Shown here in pieces: positions 8,012 to 19,011 of a stretch of DNA of 64,000 bases. The stretch lies in assembly GCA_016704465.1 (NCBI GenBank), contig JADJAD010000009.1:434001-498000 (forward strand). The letters run 5' to 3'. Made by a program: the position numbers and the translations under genes. This DNA is from Gemmatimonadota bacterium (GTDB taxonomy: Bacteria > Gemmatimonadota > Gemmatimonadetes > Gemmatimonadales > Gemmatimonadaceae). The notes under the pieces were generated by a model that saw only the letters and a program-made list of their open reading frames with translations, was not told the DNA's origin and ran no database searches. How positions within the stretch are numbered: the stretch's first letter is position 1; every line of letters starts with the position of its first letter.

Positions 8012-9280
8012 ATGAAGATCGATCCCGCTTCGTCCGCGCCGCTCTACCAGCAGATCGCCACCGATATCCGGGGGAAGATCGTCGACGGCACGCTGGCGGT
8101 CGGCGATCGGCTCCCGCCGCACCGTGAGCTCTCTAGGACCTACGGCGTCTCGCTGATCACCATCAACAAGGCGCTCTCCGGATTGGTCAGCGAGGGGGTG
8201 CTGAATAGCCGGGTCGGGCGAGGGACGTCGGTCGCGATCCGACCCGCTGCGCTGCCGGTGACCTCGCCCTGGCAGGTGCCCCAGGCCATGAACGACTCCA
8301 GCCCGATGCTCGGATTCGTGCTGCGCGACCTCAACTCGCCGTTCTTCTCCACCGTGGCGAATGCCGCCGAGGAGCACGCGCATCGCAGCGGCTACGGCAT
8401 GCTGATGTTGTCGAGCGGAAACGTCGCCGAGCGCGAGGATGCGCAGCTCCGGCGCCTCCTCGAGGTCGGGGTGAAGGGCGTGGTCATCGTCAGCATGAGC
8501 CGCTCCTCCTACCAGCTCAGTCCCTCGGTACGGCGACTGCAGGAGCGCGCCTTTCCCTTCGTGATGACGTCGTACACAGTGGGCGAGAACGTGCCGTTTG
8601 TCGGCTGCGACTATGATCGGGCGGGCGAACTGGTCGGCCAGCACTTTGCGACGTTAGGGCGCCGCCGGTGGGGCTACATCACCGATCGCTTCGATTCGCC
8701 GTCTGGCGATGCGCGCTCGGCCGGCTTCCGACGGGTGGCTGAGGCGCACGACGTGCCCGTGAACGATGCCTTCGTCTTCGAGTACCCCTACGAGGGCGAG
8801 TGGAACGACTATCACTCCGGGCGCGACCTCGCCGAGTACATCGCGCGGCTGCGCGAGCGTCCGGATGCACTGTACGTATACAACGACCTGGGTGCTTTGG
8901 GGCTGATCGAGGGGCTCATCGCTACCGGCATTCGAGTTCCCGACGACATCGCCGTGGTGGGGTTCGACGGCATCCCGTTGAGCGCGAGTTCCCCCGTGCC
9001 CCTGACAACAGTCCGGCAGCCGGTGGAGCAGATCGGCGCCCTCGCCGTTGATGCGGTCCTGGCCCAGGTGCGGGGCGAGCCGTGGCGACTGCCGAACCTC
9101 GTGGTTCCGACCCTCGTGATCCGCAAGTCCTGTGGTGCGCCGGCCGCGATGCGCACGCGCGACCCGGCGCTCGCAAAGGCCCCGCCGCCCGCGGGGAGAC
9201 TGCCGCAGTCCCTCGCGGAACACGGCCGACGCGAACGCGAACGCCTCGCGTTCGGGCGCGGCGGAAATCCGCCCCCGTAA
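8012..9280 (+). CDS. GntR/LacI hybrid transcriptional regulator
   Basis: A 422-residue regulator. Residues 5-75 form a GntR winged helix (LYQQIATDIRGKI, RLPPHRELSRTYGVSLITIN, SEGVLNSRVGRGT). Residues 95-360 form a LacI-type periplasmic-binding domain: GFVLRDLNSPFFSTVANA, GVVIVSM, FVGCDYDRAGEL, and the late IAVVGFDGIPLSASSPVPLT typical of sugar-sensing members. This is the AraR-like architecture. The ATG at 8012 is chosen over a GTG nine bases earlier, which overlaps the -10 box. It stands at the head of the polyuronate locus and probably senses a sugar-acid intermediate; two palindromes in front suggest autoregulation. The C-terminal 40 residues are Arg/Pro-rich and look unconserved. Confidence 0.88.
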   Translation: MKIDPASSAPLYQQIATDIRGKIVDGTLAVGDRLPPHRELSRTYGVSLITINKALSGLVSEGVLNSRVGRGTSVAIRPAALPVTSPWQVPQAMNDSSPMLGFVLRDLNSPFFSTVANAAEEHAHRSGYGMLMLSSGNVAEREDAQLRRLLEVGVKGVVIVSMSRSSYQLSPSVRRLQERAFPFVMTSYTVGENVPFVGCDYDRAGELVGQHFATLGRRRWGYITDRFDSPSGDARSAGFRRVAEAHDVPVNDAFVFEYPYEGEWNDYHSGRDLAEYIARLRERPDALYVYNDLGALGLIEGLIATGIRVPDDIAVVGFDGIPLSASSPVPLTTVRQPVEQIGALAVDAVLAQVRGEPWRLPNLVVPTLVIRKSCGAPAAMRTRDPALAKAPPPAGRLPQSLAEHGRRERERLAFGRGGNPPP

Positions 9281-9478
9281 CGGCCGAACAGCCGCCTCAA
9301 CACCGTCTCACAGCGGGGTAGCACGGCGCAGGACGTCGACACTGCCAGCCCCGGCATGCCGCTCCCACCCGTGCGACCGCCGTCCCCCAGCGCTCGCCGC
9401 GCACGCATCTCGATGCGGTGCGTCGCGTGCCGCACCCGTCCCCCGCTGCTCTCGCCTTCCCTTGCCGGAGACTGATCG

Positions 9479-12400
9479 ATGAAGTGGCACCAGCTCTGCG
9501 CGTTCATCCTGTTGCTCATGCCGACGTTCGCGTCGGCACAAGAGACCGGGCGCATCGACGGCGTCGTGCGCGACTCCGTCTCGAAGGAACCGTTGTCCGG
9601 CGTGACCGTCCTCGTGGTCAATACGACGATCGCAGCCAGGTCCGATACGGATGGTCGCTTCACGCTGCGGCTCCCAGCCGGCGCGCAGGTGCTTCGCGCA
9701 CAGCGCATCGGCTTCGCCCCGTCCGAGAAGTCTGCCACCATCACGGCTGGCGGCGTCGCCACCATCGAGTTCCTGATGTCGGCGCGTGCGGTCATGCTCG
9801 ACCCGGTGGTCGCGGTGGGGTACGGCACCCAACGCCGCAGCGACCTGACCGGCTCCGTGACCTCGGTGAACACCGACGCCTTGCAGTCGGCACCGATCGT
9901 GTCGGTTGACCAGTTGCTGGCCGGCACGGCGCCGGGCGTGGCGGTCAGCTCCGCCTCGAACGCGCCGGGCGGTGGCATCTCGGTGCGGGTGCGCGGCAAC
10001 TCGTCCATCACGGGCAACGCCGAGCCGCTCTATGTGATCGACGGCTTCCCCATCGAGAACGACCTGGAAGGTTCGAGCGTCGGTGACGGAGGGCGCGCGC
10101 GCACGGTCCCGGCCAACCCGCTGGCGACGCTGAATCCCAACGACATCGAGTCGATCCAGATCCTCAAGGATGCATCGGCGACCTCGATCTACGGAGCGCG
10201 CGGCGCGAACGGTGTCGTGATCATCAACACGCGGCAGGGAGCGGGCGTACGGCCGCAAGTCACCTTCGACTACTATGCCGGGTTGCAGCAGGTGGCCAAG
10301 ACGTACGACATGCTGGACGCGAATGGTTACATGAACTACGCCAACGAGTGGGCGCTCAACTCGAGTCTGGCCATTCCGTTTCCCGACTCCGTTCGTGCCT
10401 TGTACACGGCCAACACCGACTGGCAGGACGAGATCTTCCGCAATGCGGGGATCCAGAGCCTGCAGATGACGCTGCGTGGGGCGACGGCCGGCACCAATCG
10501 CACGCGCTATGCCCTGTCCGGGGGCCTGCTCGACCAGGACGGCATCATCGTCGGCTCGGGCATCCGGCGCCTGTCGGGACGGGCCAACGTGAGCCAGCGC
10601 ATCGGGCAGGACATCGAAGTCGGCCTGAACGTGAGCGGGAGCCGCGTGGCCACGCGGTCGGCCTCCACCGACGGACAGCAGAACAAGGGTGCGGGTGTCG
10701 TGAGCGGTGCGCTGCAGTACCAGCCCATCCTGCCCGTGCGGCGAGCGGACGGCAGCTACTCGTACATCTTCACCGACATTCCGTCCGCGCTGGCCCCGCC
10801 GGAGACCCCGAATCCCATCGCGCAGGCGAGGGAAGTCGCGGACAGCCTGTTCGACACGCGCTTGCTCGCCAACAGTTACGCCCAGGTCACCCTGCTCAAG
10901 TCGCTCACGCTGCGCACGAGCCTGGGCGGTGACTACGCCGATCGCGGGCGGTACACCTACTACCCACGCACCACGCTGCGGGGCGCCGAGTCGAACGGCG
11001 AGGCCATTCGCGCCGATGGTCTCACCACGTCGTGGCTGAACGAGAACACGCTGAACTGGCAGCAGGAGTTCGGCCGCAGCAACATCACCGTGCTTGGCGG
11101 ATTCACCCGCCAGAAGCAAGAGCAGGTGAGCGAGAACATGACGAACACGCAGTTCGTCAGCGACATCAACGGCTACAACGACATCGGCGCCGGCACGCAG
11201 TTGGGTGGGCCGGTGATTTCGTCGGGCCGCCAGGCGTGGACGCTCATGTCGTACCTCGGGCGCGTGAACTACGGGTTCGCCGACCGCTACCTGCTGACGC
11301 TCACGGCCCGGCGCGATGGCTCGTCCCGGTTCGGCGAGGGCAAGAAGTGGGGGCTGTTCCCCTCCGTGGCTGCGGCGTGGCGTGTGTCCGAGGAGTCGTT
11401 CCTGTCGGGCAACTCGACGCTGACCGACCTCAAGCTCCGCGCCTCGATGGGCACGGTCGGCAATCCGTCGATCCGTCCGTACAACTCGCTGGCGCGGCTG
11501 AGCCCGCAGACGTACAGCTTCAACGGCACCGTGGTGCCTGGCTACTACCCGTTTGCCGTGGCCAATCCCGAACTGACGTGGGAGACGACCAAGGAACGCA
11601 ATGCCGGTGTTGACGTCGAGCTGTTCAATCGGGTGACCATCACGGCCGACGCCTATACCAAGACGACCCGGGACCTGCTGCTGGCCGTGCAGCTGCCGCT
11701 GGAGACGGGCTTCGTGAACGCGCTCCAGAACCTTGGCTCGGTCCGCAACTCGGGCGTCGAACTCGATGTCGGCTTCCAGGTGTTGCAGCCGACGGTGAAG
11801 GGCGTCGCGTGGCGCACGGCCGCGAACTACGCCCGCAATCGCAACCGCGTCCTCGACCTCGGCGGTCTCGCCGAGTTGCAGGCGCAGGTGGTGACGCAGG
11901 ACTTCAACCTGCCTGGGTCGCGGATCCTGGTCGGCCAGCCGATCGGCACCTTCTACGGCTTCATCAGCGACGGCGTGATCCGCGACGCCGCCGACTCGGC
12001 GGCGTTCACGACGCTCAACTTCGCGAGTGGCCGGCGCAGCCAGCCGGGCGAACTCAAGATTCGTGACGTGGCGGGGCGCGACGCGGAGGGCAACCTCGTG
12101 ATGACCCCCGATGGGCGCATCACGCTGGACGACCGCACCAACATCGGCGACCCCACGCCTGCGTTTACCTACGGATGGACGAACACGCTCTCGTGGCGGC
12201 GCCTGGAGCTGACCGCACTGTTGCAGGGTGTGCACGGCAACAAGGTGCTCAACGTGAACCGACTCCGCAGCGAGAGCACCCCGCGCGCCAACATCCTGGC
12301 CGACCGGTACTACGACCGGTGGACCCCCGAGAACCCGGATGGCAAGTACCCGGCGATCGGCGAGAATCCGAACCAGGTGGGGACGAACAACTACACCTCC

Positions 12401-12661
12401 GACCTGCTCGAGGACGGGTCGTTCACGCGCCTGCGTTCGCTCACCGTTGCCTGGACGCTGCCCGAGTCGATCGTGACCGGCCGCGGGTTCTCGTCGGCAC
12501 GATTGTACCTGACGGGTTCCAACCTGATCACATGGACGAAGTACAGCGGCTTCAACCCGGATGTCAGCAGCGGCGGCGTCGGTTCGTCGAACCGCGGCGT
12601 CGACATCGGGGCCTATCCGCTCGCTCGCGCCGTCACGCTTGGCCTCACCGTCGCCTACTGA
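9479..12661 (+). CDS. SusC/RagA-type TonB-dependent outer-membrane transporter
   Basis: A 1060-residue transporter. After a signal peptide (cut near AQETG) comes a carboxypeptidase-regulatory-like Ig domain (GRIDGVVRDSVSKEPLSGVT), then the SusC hallmark VVAVGYGTQRRSDLTGSV and the plug domain (PGGGISVRVRGNSSI, PLYVIDGFP, SATSIYGARGANGVV). The remainder is a 22-strand barrel ending ARAVTLGLTVAY. It imports oligosaccharides through the outer membrane with TonB energy and pairs with the SusD-like protein that starts nine bases downstream. GGAG precedes the ATG by eight bases. In this locus the cargo is most likely alginate or related uronate oligomers. Confidence 0.95.
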   Translation: MKWHQLCAFILLLMPTFASAQETGRIDGVVRDSVSKEPLSGVTVLVVNTTIAARSDTDGRFTLRLPAGAQVLRAQRIGFAPSEKSATITAGGVATIEFLMSARAVMLDPVVAVGYGTQRRSDLTGSVTSVNTDALQSAPIVSVDQLLAGTAPGVAVSSASNAPGGGISVRVRGNSSITGNAEPLYVIDGFPIENDLEGSSVGDGGRARTVPANPLATLNPNDIESIQILKDASATSIYGARGANGVVIINTRQGAGVRPQVTFDYYAGLQQVAKTYDMLDANGYMNYANEWALNSSLAIPFPDSVRALYTANTDWQDEIFRNAGIQSLQMTLRGATAGTNRTRYALSGGLLDQDGIIVGSGIRRLSGRANVSQRIGQDIEVGLNVSGSRVATRSASTDGQQNKGAGVVSGALQYQPILPVRRADGSYSYIFTDIPSALAPPETPNPIAQAREVADSLFDTRLLANSYAQVTLLKSLTLRTSLGGDYADRGRYTYYPRTTLRGAESNGEAIRADGLTTSWLNENTLNWQQEFGRSNITVLGGFTRQKQEQVSENMTNTQFVSDINGYNDIGAGTQLGGPVISSGRQAWTLMSYLGRVNYGFADRYLLTLTARRDGSSRFGEGKKWGLFPSVAAAWRVSEESFLSGNSTLTDLKLRASMGTVGNPSIRPYNSLARLSPQTYSFNGTVVPGYYPFAVANPELTWETTKERNAGVDVELFNRVTITADAYTKTTRDLLLAVQLPLETGFVNALQNLGSVRNSGVELDVGFQVLQPTVKGVAWRTAANYARNRNRVLDLGGLAELQAQVVTQDFNLPGSRILVGQPIGTFYGFISDGVIRDAADSAAFTTLNFASGRRSQPGELKIRDVAGRDAEGNLVMTPDGRITLDDRTNIGDPTPAFTYGWTNTLSWRRLELTALLQGVHGNKVLNVNRLRSESTPRANILADRYYDRWTPENPDGKYPAIGENPNQVGTNNYTSDLLEDGSFTRLRSLTVAWTLPESIVTGRGFSSARLYLTGSNLITWTKYSGFNPDVSSGGVGSSNRGVDIGAYPLARAVTLGLTVAY

Positions 12662-12670
12662 GGAACTTCG

Positions 12671-14288
12671 ATGAACCGCCTGAAGACGACTGCCGCGATC
12701 GGCTGTGTGATGCTCGCCGCGTGCAGCGACGCGTTCCTGACCGAGGCTCCGCTGGACTTCGTGGGGCCCACCAACTTCTATGGAAATGCCGCCGACGCGA
12801 TCGCGGCGACCAATGCGGCCTACGCGTCGTTCGTGACGCTGCCGTCGCCGCTGTCGAACGACGGGTACTACGGCCGCAACTTCATGATGGTGGTGGAGTA
12901 TCCGACCGAAGCGATGACCAATCGGCTGAGCGCTGGCAATGAGCGCAGCCTGTTCGACAACTTCAACCCGGTCATGAACTCGGCGCACCCGTACCTGGCC
13001 ACCATCTGGCAGTCAGCGTATGCCGGCATCAACCGGGCGAATACCGTGGTTGATCGCGTGCCATCGGTGCCGATGGATACCGTCCTGCGCAAGCGACTGG
13101 TCGGGGAGGCGAAGTTCCTGCGCGCGCTGCACTACTACAACCTCGCCGGACTGTTCGGCGGGGTGCCCATGCGCCTGACGGAGACGGTCGGGCTGAACGA
13201 ACTCGAATCGCCCCGTGCCCGGGCGGACTCCGTGTACCTCCAGATTGTGCGGGATCTCGAGGATGCCATCCTCGTCCTGCCGGAGCGGTCGCAGCAGGCG
13301 GTGAACGACTACGGCCGCGTGACGCGCGGTGCGGCGCGCACGATGCTCGCGAAGGTGTTGCTGCAAGCCGCCGCCACCGACAACGCGCCGGCGAGCAGCT
13401 ACACGCGGGCGGCCGAACTGCTGCGACTGGTGATCGCGAGCGGCGAGTATTCGCTCGACGTCAACTACAGGAGCCTGTTCGACGGCACCAACGAGAAGAG
13501 CCGCGAGATCATCTTCGCCCTGCAGCATGTGCGGGTGGATGGGGCAGGGGGGCGACTCAGCAAGTGGCTCTCGCCGTTGCCGAGGTCGGGGTCGAACCTG
13601 TTCCCCGGCGCGCTCACGCACTTCTCCGTCGAGTGGCCGTTCCTGCAGTCGTATCACCCGAGTGATGTCCGGCGCGAGGGCACCTGGCTGCTGTCATTCC
13701 CGCAGGATGGAAACACGATCACCTTTCCGATGACGCTGCCCACCGCCTCTGCCGCACGTGCCGCGCTGAACGACGCATACGGCGGACAGACCGGAGGCCC
13801 GGTGCCGCGCAAGTACATCGACTTTGGCGGAACGGAAGGGTCGGAGGGAATAGACTACGTGCTGCTGCGGTACGCGGACGTACAACTCATGCTCGCCGAG
13901 GCGGTGACTGCCGCGTCGGGGCCGACATCGGAAGCGTACGGTGCGGTGAACGCGGTGCGCGCGCGCCCAGGTTCCTGCGCTGATCGGCGGACTCGAGAGC
14001 GGTGCGTTCCGGGACAGCGTCTTCGTCCAGCGCCGGTTCGAGTTCGTGATGGAAGGACACGGCGTGTTCGATAGCCGACGGAACTGGACGTGGGCGAAGG
14101 CGCGTGTCGCGGCCAACATGGCGTTGACGGGCTCCTCGGGCGTGGGCATCAACCGGACGTCGTTCACCAGCCTGGTGCCCAAGCTCAATTCGGCGCCCAT
14201 CCCCGACCGGTGGCGACTCTTCCCGATCCCGCTGCGCGCGATCGAGCTGAACAAGCGGCTGGCCGGACAGCAGAATCCTCGGTGGTGA
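12671..14288 (+). CDS. SusD/RagB-type glycan-binding lipoprotein (frameshifted)
   Basis: Surface lipoprotein partner of SusC. The lipobox is LAAC near residue 18 (MLAACSDAFLTEAPLDF). SusD/RagB TPR-type helices follow (ATIWQSAYAGINRANTVVDR, FLRALHYYNLAGLFGGVPM, DYVLLRYADVQLMLAEA). At about 13955-13966, in the GCGCGCGC stretch, the frame shifts: one frame ends at 14074 as nonsense, while the other continues perfectly (QVPALIGGLESG, FEFVMEGHGVFDSRRN, RLFPIPLRAIELNK) to TGA at 14288. A missing GC dinucleotide is the simplest explanation. The stop overlaps the next start (TGATG). As read the protein would be truncated; probably intact in the cell. Confidence 0.88.
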
Positions 14289-15530
14289 TGCGCACCTTGC
14301 TTGGCGTGGCGCTGGCGACGATGCTCGCCACGTCGCTCGCGCCCATGCGCGCGCCGTCGCCGGTTGACGCGCAGGTACCGACCGGCGCGCTACGCACGAT
14401 CATCACACGATCGGACGCGCTGTTGCGCGTGCAGCGCGATGCGCGCGGGGATCACGCCGGCGTGGTGAAGGCGCGGGCGCGCCTGCTGCGCGAGGCGAAG
14501 CAGTACGCCGCACTTCCCATGGTGGCGGTGACCGACAAGAGGCGTATGCTGCCCCCGAGCGGCGATGCGCACGACTACTACAGCTTGAGCCCGTACTGGT
14601 GGCCCGACCCGACCAAGGCGGACGGGCTGCCGTACATCCGCCGCGACGGCGAGACCAATCCCGAGAGCAAGCGTGACCTCGACCAGCCGCGCGTGTCGCA
14701 GTTGGGGGAGCGCGTGCAGGCCTTCACGCTGGCATGGTGGCTCACGGGCGATCGGACGTGGTCGGACCTCGCCATGCGGCAGGTGCGCACCTGGTTCGTG
14801 GATCCGGCAACGCGCATGACGCCGCACCTTCGCTTCGCCCAGCTGGTGCGCGGCAATCCGCAGGAGCGCGGATCGGGAATCATCGATACGCGGTCGTTCA
14901 TCGAGGTGGTAGATGCCATCGGGATGCTGGAGCGCGCGCCGGGGTGGACGGCGGCCGATGGCGACGCGCTGCGCGAGTGGTTCCGCCACTACAACAGCTG
15001 GCTGTTGGAGAGCCCCAACGGTACGCACGAACGCGCGGCCCAGAACAACCACGGGTCGTGGTACGCGGCGCAGACCGCGAGCTACGCGCTCTTCGTCGGC
15101 GATACGGCCCGCGCGCGAGACGTCGTGACCGACGCGAAGGATCGCATTGCGCGGCAGATCCGGCCCGACGGGGACGCAACCCGAGGAGATGGCCCGCACG
15201 CGTTCGATGCACTATCACAACTTCAACCTCGAAGCCCTCTCCCGCGTCGCGGAGATCGGCCGGACGGTCGGCGTCGACCTGTGGTCGTATACGACACCCA
15301 CGGGGGTGAGCCTGCGCTCGTCCGTCGAGATGATGGTGCCCTTCGTGGGGAAAACGTCCGACTGGCCCGGCACACAGATCGACGACGTGAACGTGGCCGA
15401 CATGCTGCGCACCATGCGACGGGCGCGCCTCGCGCTGGGCACGTCCGCATATGACTCGGTGATCGAATCGCTTCCACCCGACATGGTGGCGACGGATCGA
15501 TCGCTCCTTCTCTTCTGGAGTGGAACATGA
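14288..15530 (+). CDS. Alginate_lyase-domain (PF05426) polysaccharide lyase, frameshifted
   Basis: About 414 residues with a Sec signal (ending near DAQ). The signature SLSPYWWPDP and GLPYIRRDGETNPE and the NNHGSW motif near residue 253 mark PF05426, which holds alginate lyases PL5 and the related glucuronan/alginate lyases of PL38; NNHGSW holds the catalytic His. I lean to the PL38 side on the WWPDP block, without proof. One extra G in the run 15170-15173 breaks the frame; correcting it gives QPEEMARTRSMHYHNFNLEAL and a clean run to 15530. The stop overlaps the next gene's start (ATGA). Role: secreted depolymerisation of polyuronate. Confidence 0.85.
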
Positions 15531-17768
15531 CCAGTCGTTGGCACGCCCTGGCCGTCGCCGCTGCGATTGCCGCACTTTCCTGCGCGCCGGCTGGACTGGT
15601 TGCGCAGCAGCCCGGAGTCCGGTCGGGAGGGGCCGCGCGCCCGCGCATCCTGCTCTCGCGCGCCGACGGCGCGGCGATCCGCCAGCAGGCGGCGACCGCG
15701 CCGGTGATGGCCCGATCGCTGGCCGAGGCCAAGGCCGTCGTCTCGGCGGCGATGGTGGCGCCCATCGAGACGCCGCCGCCTGGCGAGGCCGGCAGCGCCT
15801 CGCACGAGAAGCACAAGCAGAACTATCGCGAGATGCAGCTCGCCGGCATGCTGTACACGATCACCGGCGACGTGCGCTACGCCACGTGGGTCGGGCGTGT
15901 GCTCGACGCATACGCGGGTATGTACCCGGCGTTAGGTCCGCATCCACTCTCCAAGAACCAGGCCCCCGGCAAGCTCTTTCACCAGTCGCTCAACGAGGCG
16001 AACTGGCTGGTCGCCGTGGCGATCGCCTACGATTGTGTCTATGAGGCGCTGCCGTCGGCGCAGCGGGCCCGCATCGAGACCAACGTCCTGCGCAACATGG
16101 CCGACTGGTTGTCGGTCGAGCATGCCAAGGAGTTCGACCGCATCCACAACCATGGCACATGGGCGACCGCCGCGGTGGGGATGCTCGGGCTGGTGATCGA
16201 CGACACCACCTACGTGAATCGTGCGCTCTACGGCACGAAGTTCGACAAAAAGGGGGGCTTCCTGCGGCAGCTCGATGAGCTGTTCTCGCCGGACGGCTAC
16301 TACATGGAGGGGCCGTACTACATCCGCTACGCGCTGCTCCCGTTCTACCAGTTCGCCGAGGCACTGGAACGGGTGCGCCCGCGCGAGCGCGTCTACGCAT
16401 ACCGGGACAGCATCCTCAAGAAGGGGCTGTACTCGGCGGTGCAGACCGCGTTCCCAAATGGTGTGCTGCCGCCGGTCAACGATGCGTCGCGCACCATGGC
16501 GGTGAACGCGCCCGAGATCGTGCTTGCGGTCGACCTGGCGTATGCGCGTTACGGGGCCGATCGCAACTTGCTGGGCGTCGCGGCGCAGCAGGGAGAAGTA
16601 ATCCTCTCGGCGGCCGGCATGCGCGTTGCGCGCGACCTGGCGGCATCGCGTACCACACCCGCGGTGAAACTGGGGGAGCGTCGAGTTCACCGATGGTGCC
16701 GATGGCCAGCGCGGTGGCACGGGCATCCTGCGGTCCGGAGCGGGTGAGGGGGCGTCCATGCTCTTCATGAAGTACGGCGTGCACGGGGAAGGGCACGGAC
16801 ACTTCGACAAGCTGCATTTCAGCTTCTTCGAGAACGGCCGGGAGGTGATTCCGGACTACGGCTTCTCGCGGTGGATCAACATCGAGCCGAAGTTCGGCGG
16901 GCGATACCTGCCCGAGAACGACTCGTATGCCATGCAGACGATCGCCCACAATACGGTCGTGGTCGATGGGCGCACCCAGAACGGCGGTGTGGAACGGGCG
17001 GCCGAAGCGATGTCGGGGAAGCGGCACTTCTTTGAAGCCGGCGACGCCAACGTACAGGCGATGAGTGCCCGGGCCGACGGCTATTCGCCCGGCGTGAACA
17101 TGCAGCGCACCATGTTGCTGCTGCGCGACCGGCGCCTGCCGTATCCCGTGGTGGTCGACCTGGTGCGCGTCACGAGCGAGACCGCGCGACAGTACGACTG
17201 GCCGGTGCACTTCCGCGGACAGATGATCGCCAGCAATGTCCCGTACACGAGTGCCAGCACGGCGCAGGCGCCCCTGGGCGAGGGCTTCGGCTACCAGCAC
17301 CTGTGGAAGGAGGCCAGCGGAACCACCGACAGCACGGTGAAGGTCACCTGGCTCGATGGCGGCCGCTTCTACTCGGTCATTGCCGCCGGTGCGCCCAACA
17401 CGGAGCTCGTCTTCGCGCGTACCGGCGCCAGCGATCCCAACTTCAACCTGATCGTCGAACCGATGGTGGTGCTGCGCCGTCGCGCCACGGACCATGTGTT
17501 CGCGGCCGTCGTGGAGCCGCATGGCTTCTTCAACGAGGCGCAGGAGCGGTCTGTCGAGGCACGTCCGCGCATCAGCGGGGTGCGCGTGCTGGCCAGCGAC
17601 GCCGCGGGGTCGGTCGTGGAGGTGACGGGTGAGGGCGGACTGCGCTGGGTCGTGCACGTCAACAACGGGACAGCATCACGCTCGGCGACACACGTCGTCC
17701 GTAGCGGAGCCACGTCCTTCACCTTCACGGGCAACGTGTCCGTCACCGGCCTCGAACCACCGCGTTAG
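15527..17768 (+). CDS. PL17-like oligo-alginate lyase (heparinase II/III fold), frameshifted
   Basis: About 747 residues with a signal peptide (Ala-rich, ending near LVAQQ). The N-terminal alpha/alpha toroid carries NHGTW near residue 208 and the YYMEGPYYIRYAL block; the C-terminal heparinase II/III-like beta domain begins with HGEGHGHFDKLHFSFF near 423. These match the Asn/His and Tyr/His positions of PL17 exo-oligoalginate lyases, which release unsaturated monomers. One extra G in the run 16672-16676 breaks the frame; with it removed, the sequence reads KLGSVEFTDGADGQRG and continues to 17768. It overlaps the upstream lyase by four bases. Expected product: 4-deoxy-L-erythro-5-hexoseulose uronate precursor. 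Confidence 0.87.
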
Positions 17769-17855
17769 GCACCCGGCGGTCCCGGACCACCGCGCCAGTC
17801 ACACGACGTCCAGATATCCTGCGGCTCAGCCGCTTCGCCTCTTCAAGAGAATATC

Positions 17856-18623
17856 ATGACCGATCTTCAGGTTTCCCTCGCCGGCAAGGTGGCGCTCGTC
17901 ACGGGCGGTGCGCGTGACATCGGAGCCGCCACGGTGCGCTCGCTGGCCGCCAACGGTGCGGCAGTCGTCATCAACTACCATTCGAGTGCTTCGCAGGCCA
18001 CGGCGCTGGCCGCAGAGATCGTGGCGGCCGGTGGACGCGCGCTGGCCGTGCAGGCAGACGTCGCCGACGAGCGACAGGTTGCGGCGATGGTCGATGCAAC
18101 GCGCGCAGCGTTTGGCGACCGCATCGATATCCTGGTGAACAATGCCGGTGGGCTGGTCGCACGGAAGTCCATGGAGCAGATGGACACCGCGTTCTGGCGT
18201 CAGGTGCTCGACCTGAACCTGACGAGCGTCTTCACGGTGACGAAGGCAGTGTTGCCACTCATGGGCGAGGGCGGAACGATCGTCAACCTGGCGTCGCTGG
18301 CCGCACGCGACGGGGGCGGCGGTGGTGCCCTGGCGTATTCGGCGGCCAAGGGAGCGGTCATGACGCTCACCCGCGGCCTCTCGAAGGAGTTGGCGCCCCG
18401 ACGCATCCGCGTGAACTGTGTCTCTCCCGGAATGATCAATACCACGTTCCACGACACGTTTACCAAGCCCGAGATTCGTCAGGCGGTCGCGGGTCGAACG
18501 TCGGTCGGGCGCGAGGGGAGCTCCCAGGACGTGGCAAACGCCGTGCTGTTCCTGGCGTCGTCGGCGTCGGCGTACGTCAACGGGGAGTCGCTGGAAATCA
18601 ACGGTGGGCTGTACTTTGTCTGA
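17856..18623 (+). CDS. SDR-family reductase, probable DEH/uronate reductase
   Basis: A 255-residue classical short-chain dehydrogenase. TGGARDIG at 16-23 binds the cofactor, NNAG at 95-98, and the catalytic set is Ser147, Tyr161 and Lys165 (YSAAK). NGESLEINGG near the C-terminus is typical. In alginate degradation an SDR (A1-R or DehR type) reduces 4-deoxy-L-erythro-5-hexoseulose uronate to 2-keto-3-deoxygluconate; the position between lyases and KDG kinase supports that job here. Pectin-pathway KduD is the main alternative. A short palindrome (GCGGC...GCCGC, 17821-17833) and AAGAGA site precede the ATG. Confidence 0.85.
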   Translation: MTDLQVSLAGKVALVTGGARDIGAATVRSLAANGAAVVINYHSSASQATALAAEIVAAGGRALAVQADVADERQVAAMVDATRAAFGDRIDILVNNAGGLVARKSMEQMDTAFWRQVLDLNLTSVFTVTKAVLPLMGEGGTIVNLASLAARDGGGGGALAYSAAKGAVMTLTRGLSKELAPRRIRVNCVSPGMINTTFHDTFTKPEIRQAVAGRTSVGREGSSQDVANAVLFLASSASAYVNGESLEINGGLYFV

Positions 18624-19011
18624 CCTCACGAGCGCCCCAGCACCGGTGGCCGGCCTGGCTGCAGGCACGTGGAGTGGCGCATTCGTCATGGCCGCCGAGA
18701 CGGGGCGCGAGGTGGTGGGTGAGGGGGTGACGCGCCAGGTGCTTGGTCACGTCCCTGACCTGATGGTCGTGCGCGTCGACTTTGCCGAGGGGGCGTGCGG
18801 AGCGCTGCACCACCACCCGCACCGGCAGGTGTCCTACATCTGCGCGGGGACGTTCGCGGTCACGGTAGGCCCTGACGAGCGCACCCTTGCCGTCGGCGAC
18901 TGCTTTGTGGCCGCGGCGAATGTGCCGCACGCCGTGCGCGCACTCGAGGCGGGGACGATCCTCGATGTCTTCACGCCGGCTCGCGCGGAGTTTCTCGGAG
19001 CCGTGCGATGA
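18616..19011 (+). CDS. kdgF: KdgF-like cupin
   Basis: A 131-residue single-domain cupin. HHHPHRQ at 65-71 (the HxHPHxQ metal site of KdgF) and His105 (VPHAV) supply the four ligands. KdgF opens the unsaturated uronate released by alginate or pectin lyases toward the linear keto form, which fits its place between the lyases and the KDG steps. The start is uncertain: TTG at 18616 or GTG at 18604, both inside the end of the reductase gene, implying translational coupling. Its stop overlaps the transporter's ATG (ATGA). Confidence 0.82.
   Translation: MSDLTSAPAPVAGLAAGTWSGAFVMAAETGREVVGEGVTRQVLGHVPDLMVVRVDFAEGACGALHHHPHRQVSYICAGTFAVTVGPDERTLAVGDCFVAAANVPHAVRALEAGTILDVFTPARAEFLGAVR

Noticed and set aside
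7619..8644. Minus-strand open frame of 341 codons
   Set aside because: It crosses the promoter island and the antisense of two genes; composition is Arg/His-rich and no motif is present.
9308..12988. Long minus-strand open frame of over 1200 codons
   Set aside because: It is antisense to SusC and the start of SusD, rich in His/Arg/Val as expected from the complement of GC-rich coding DNA, with no family motifs.
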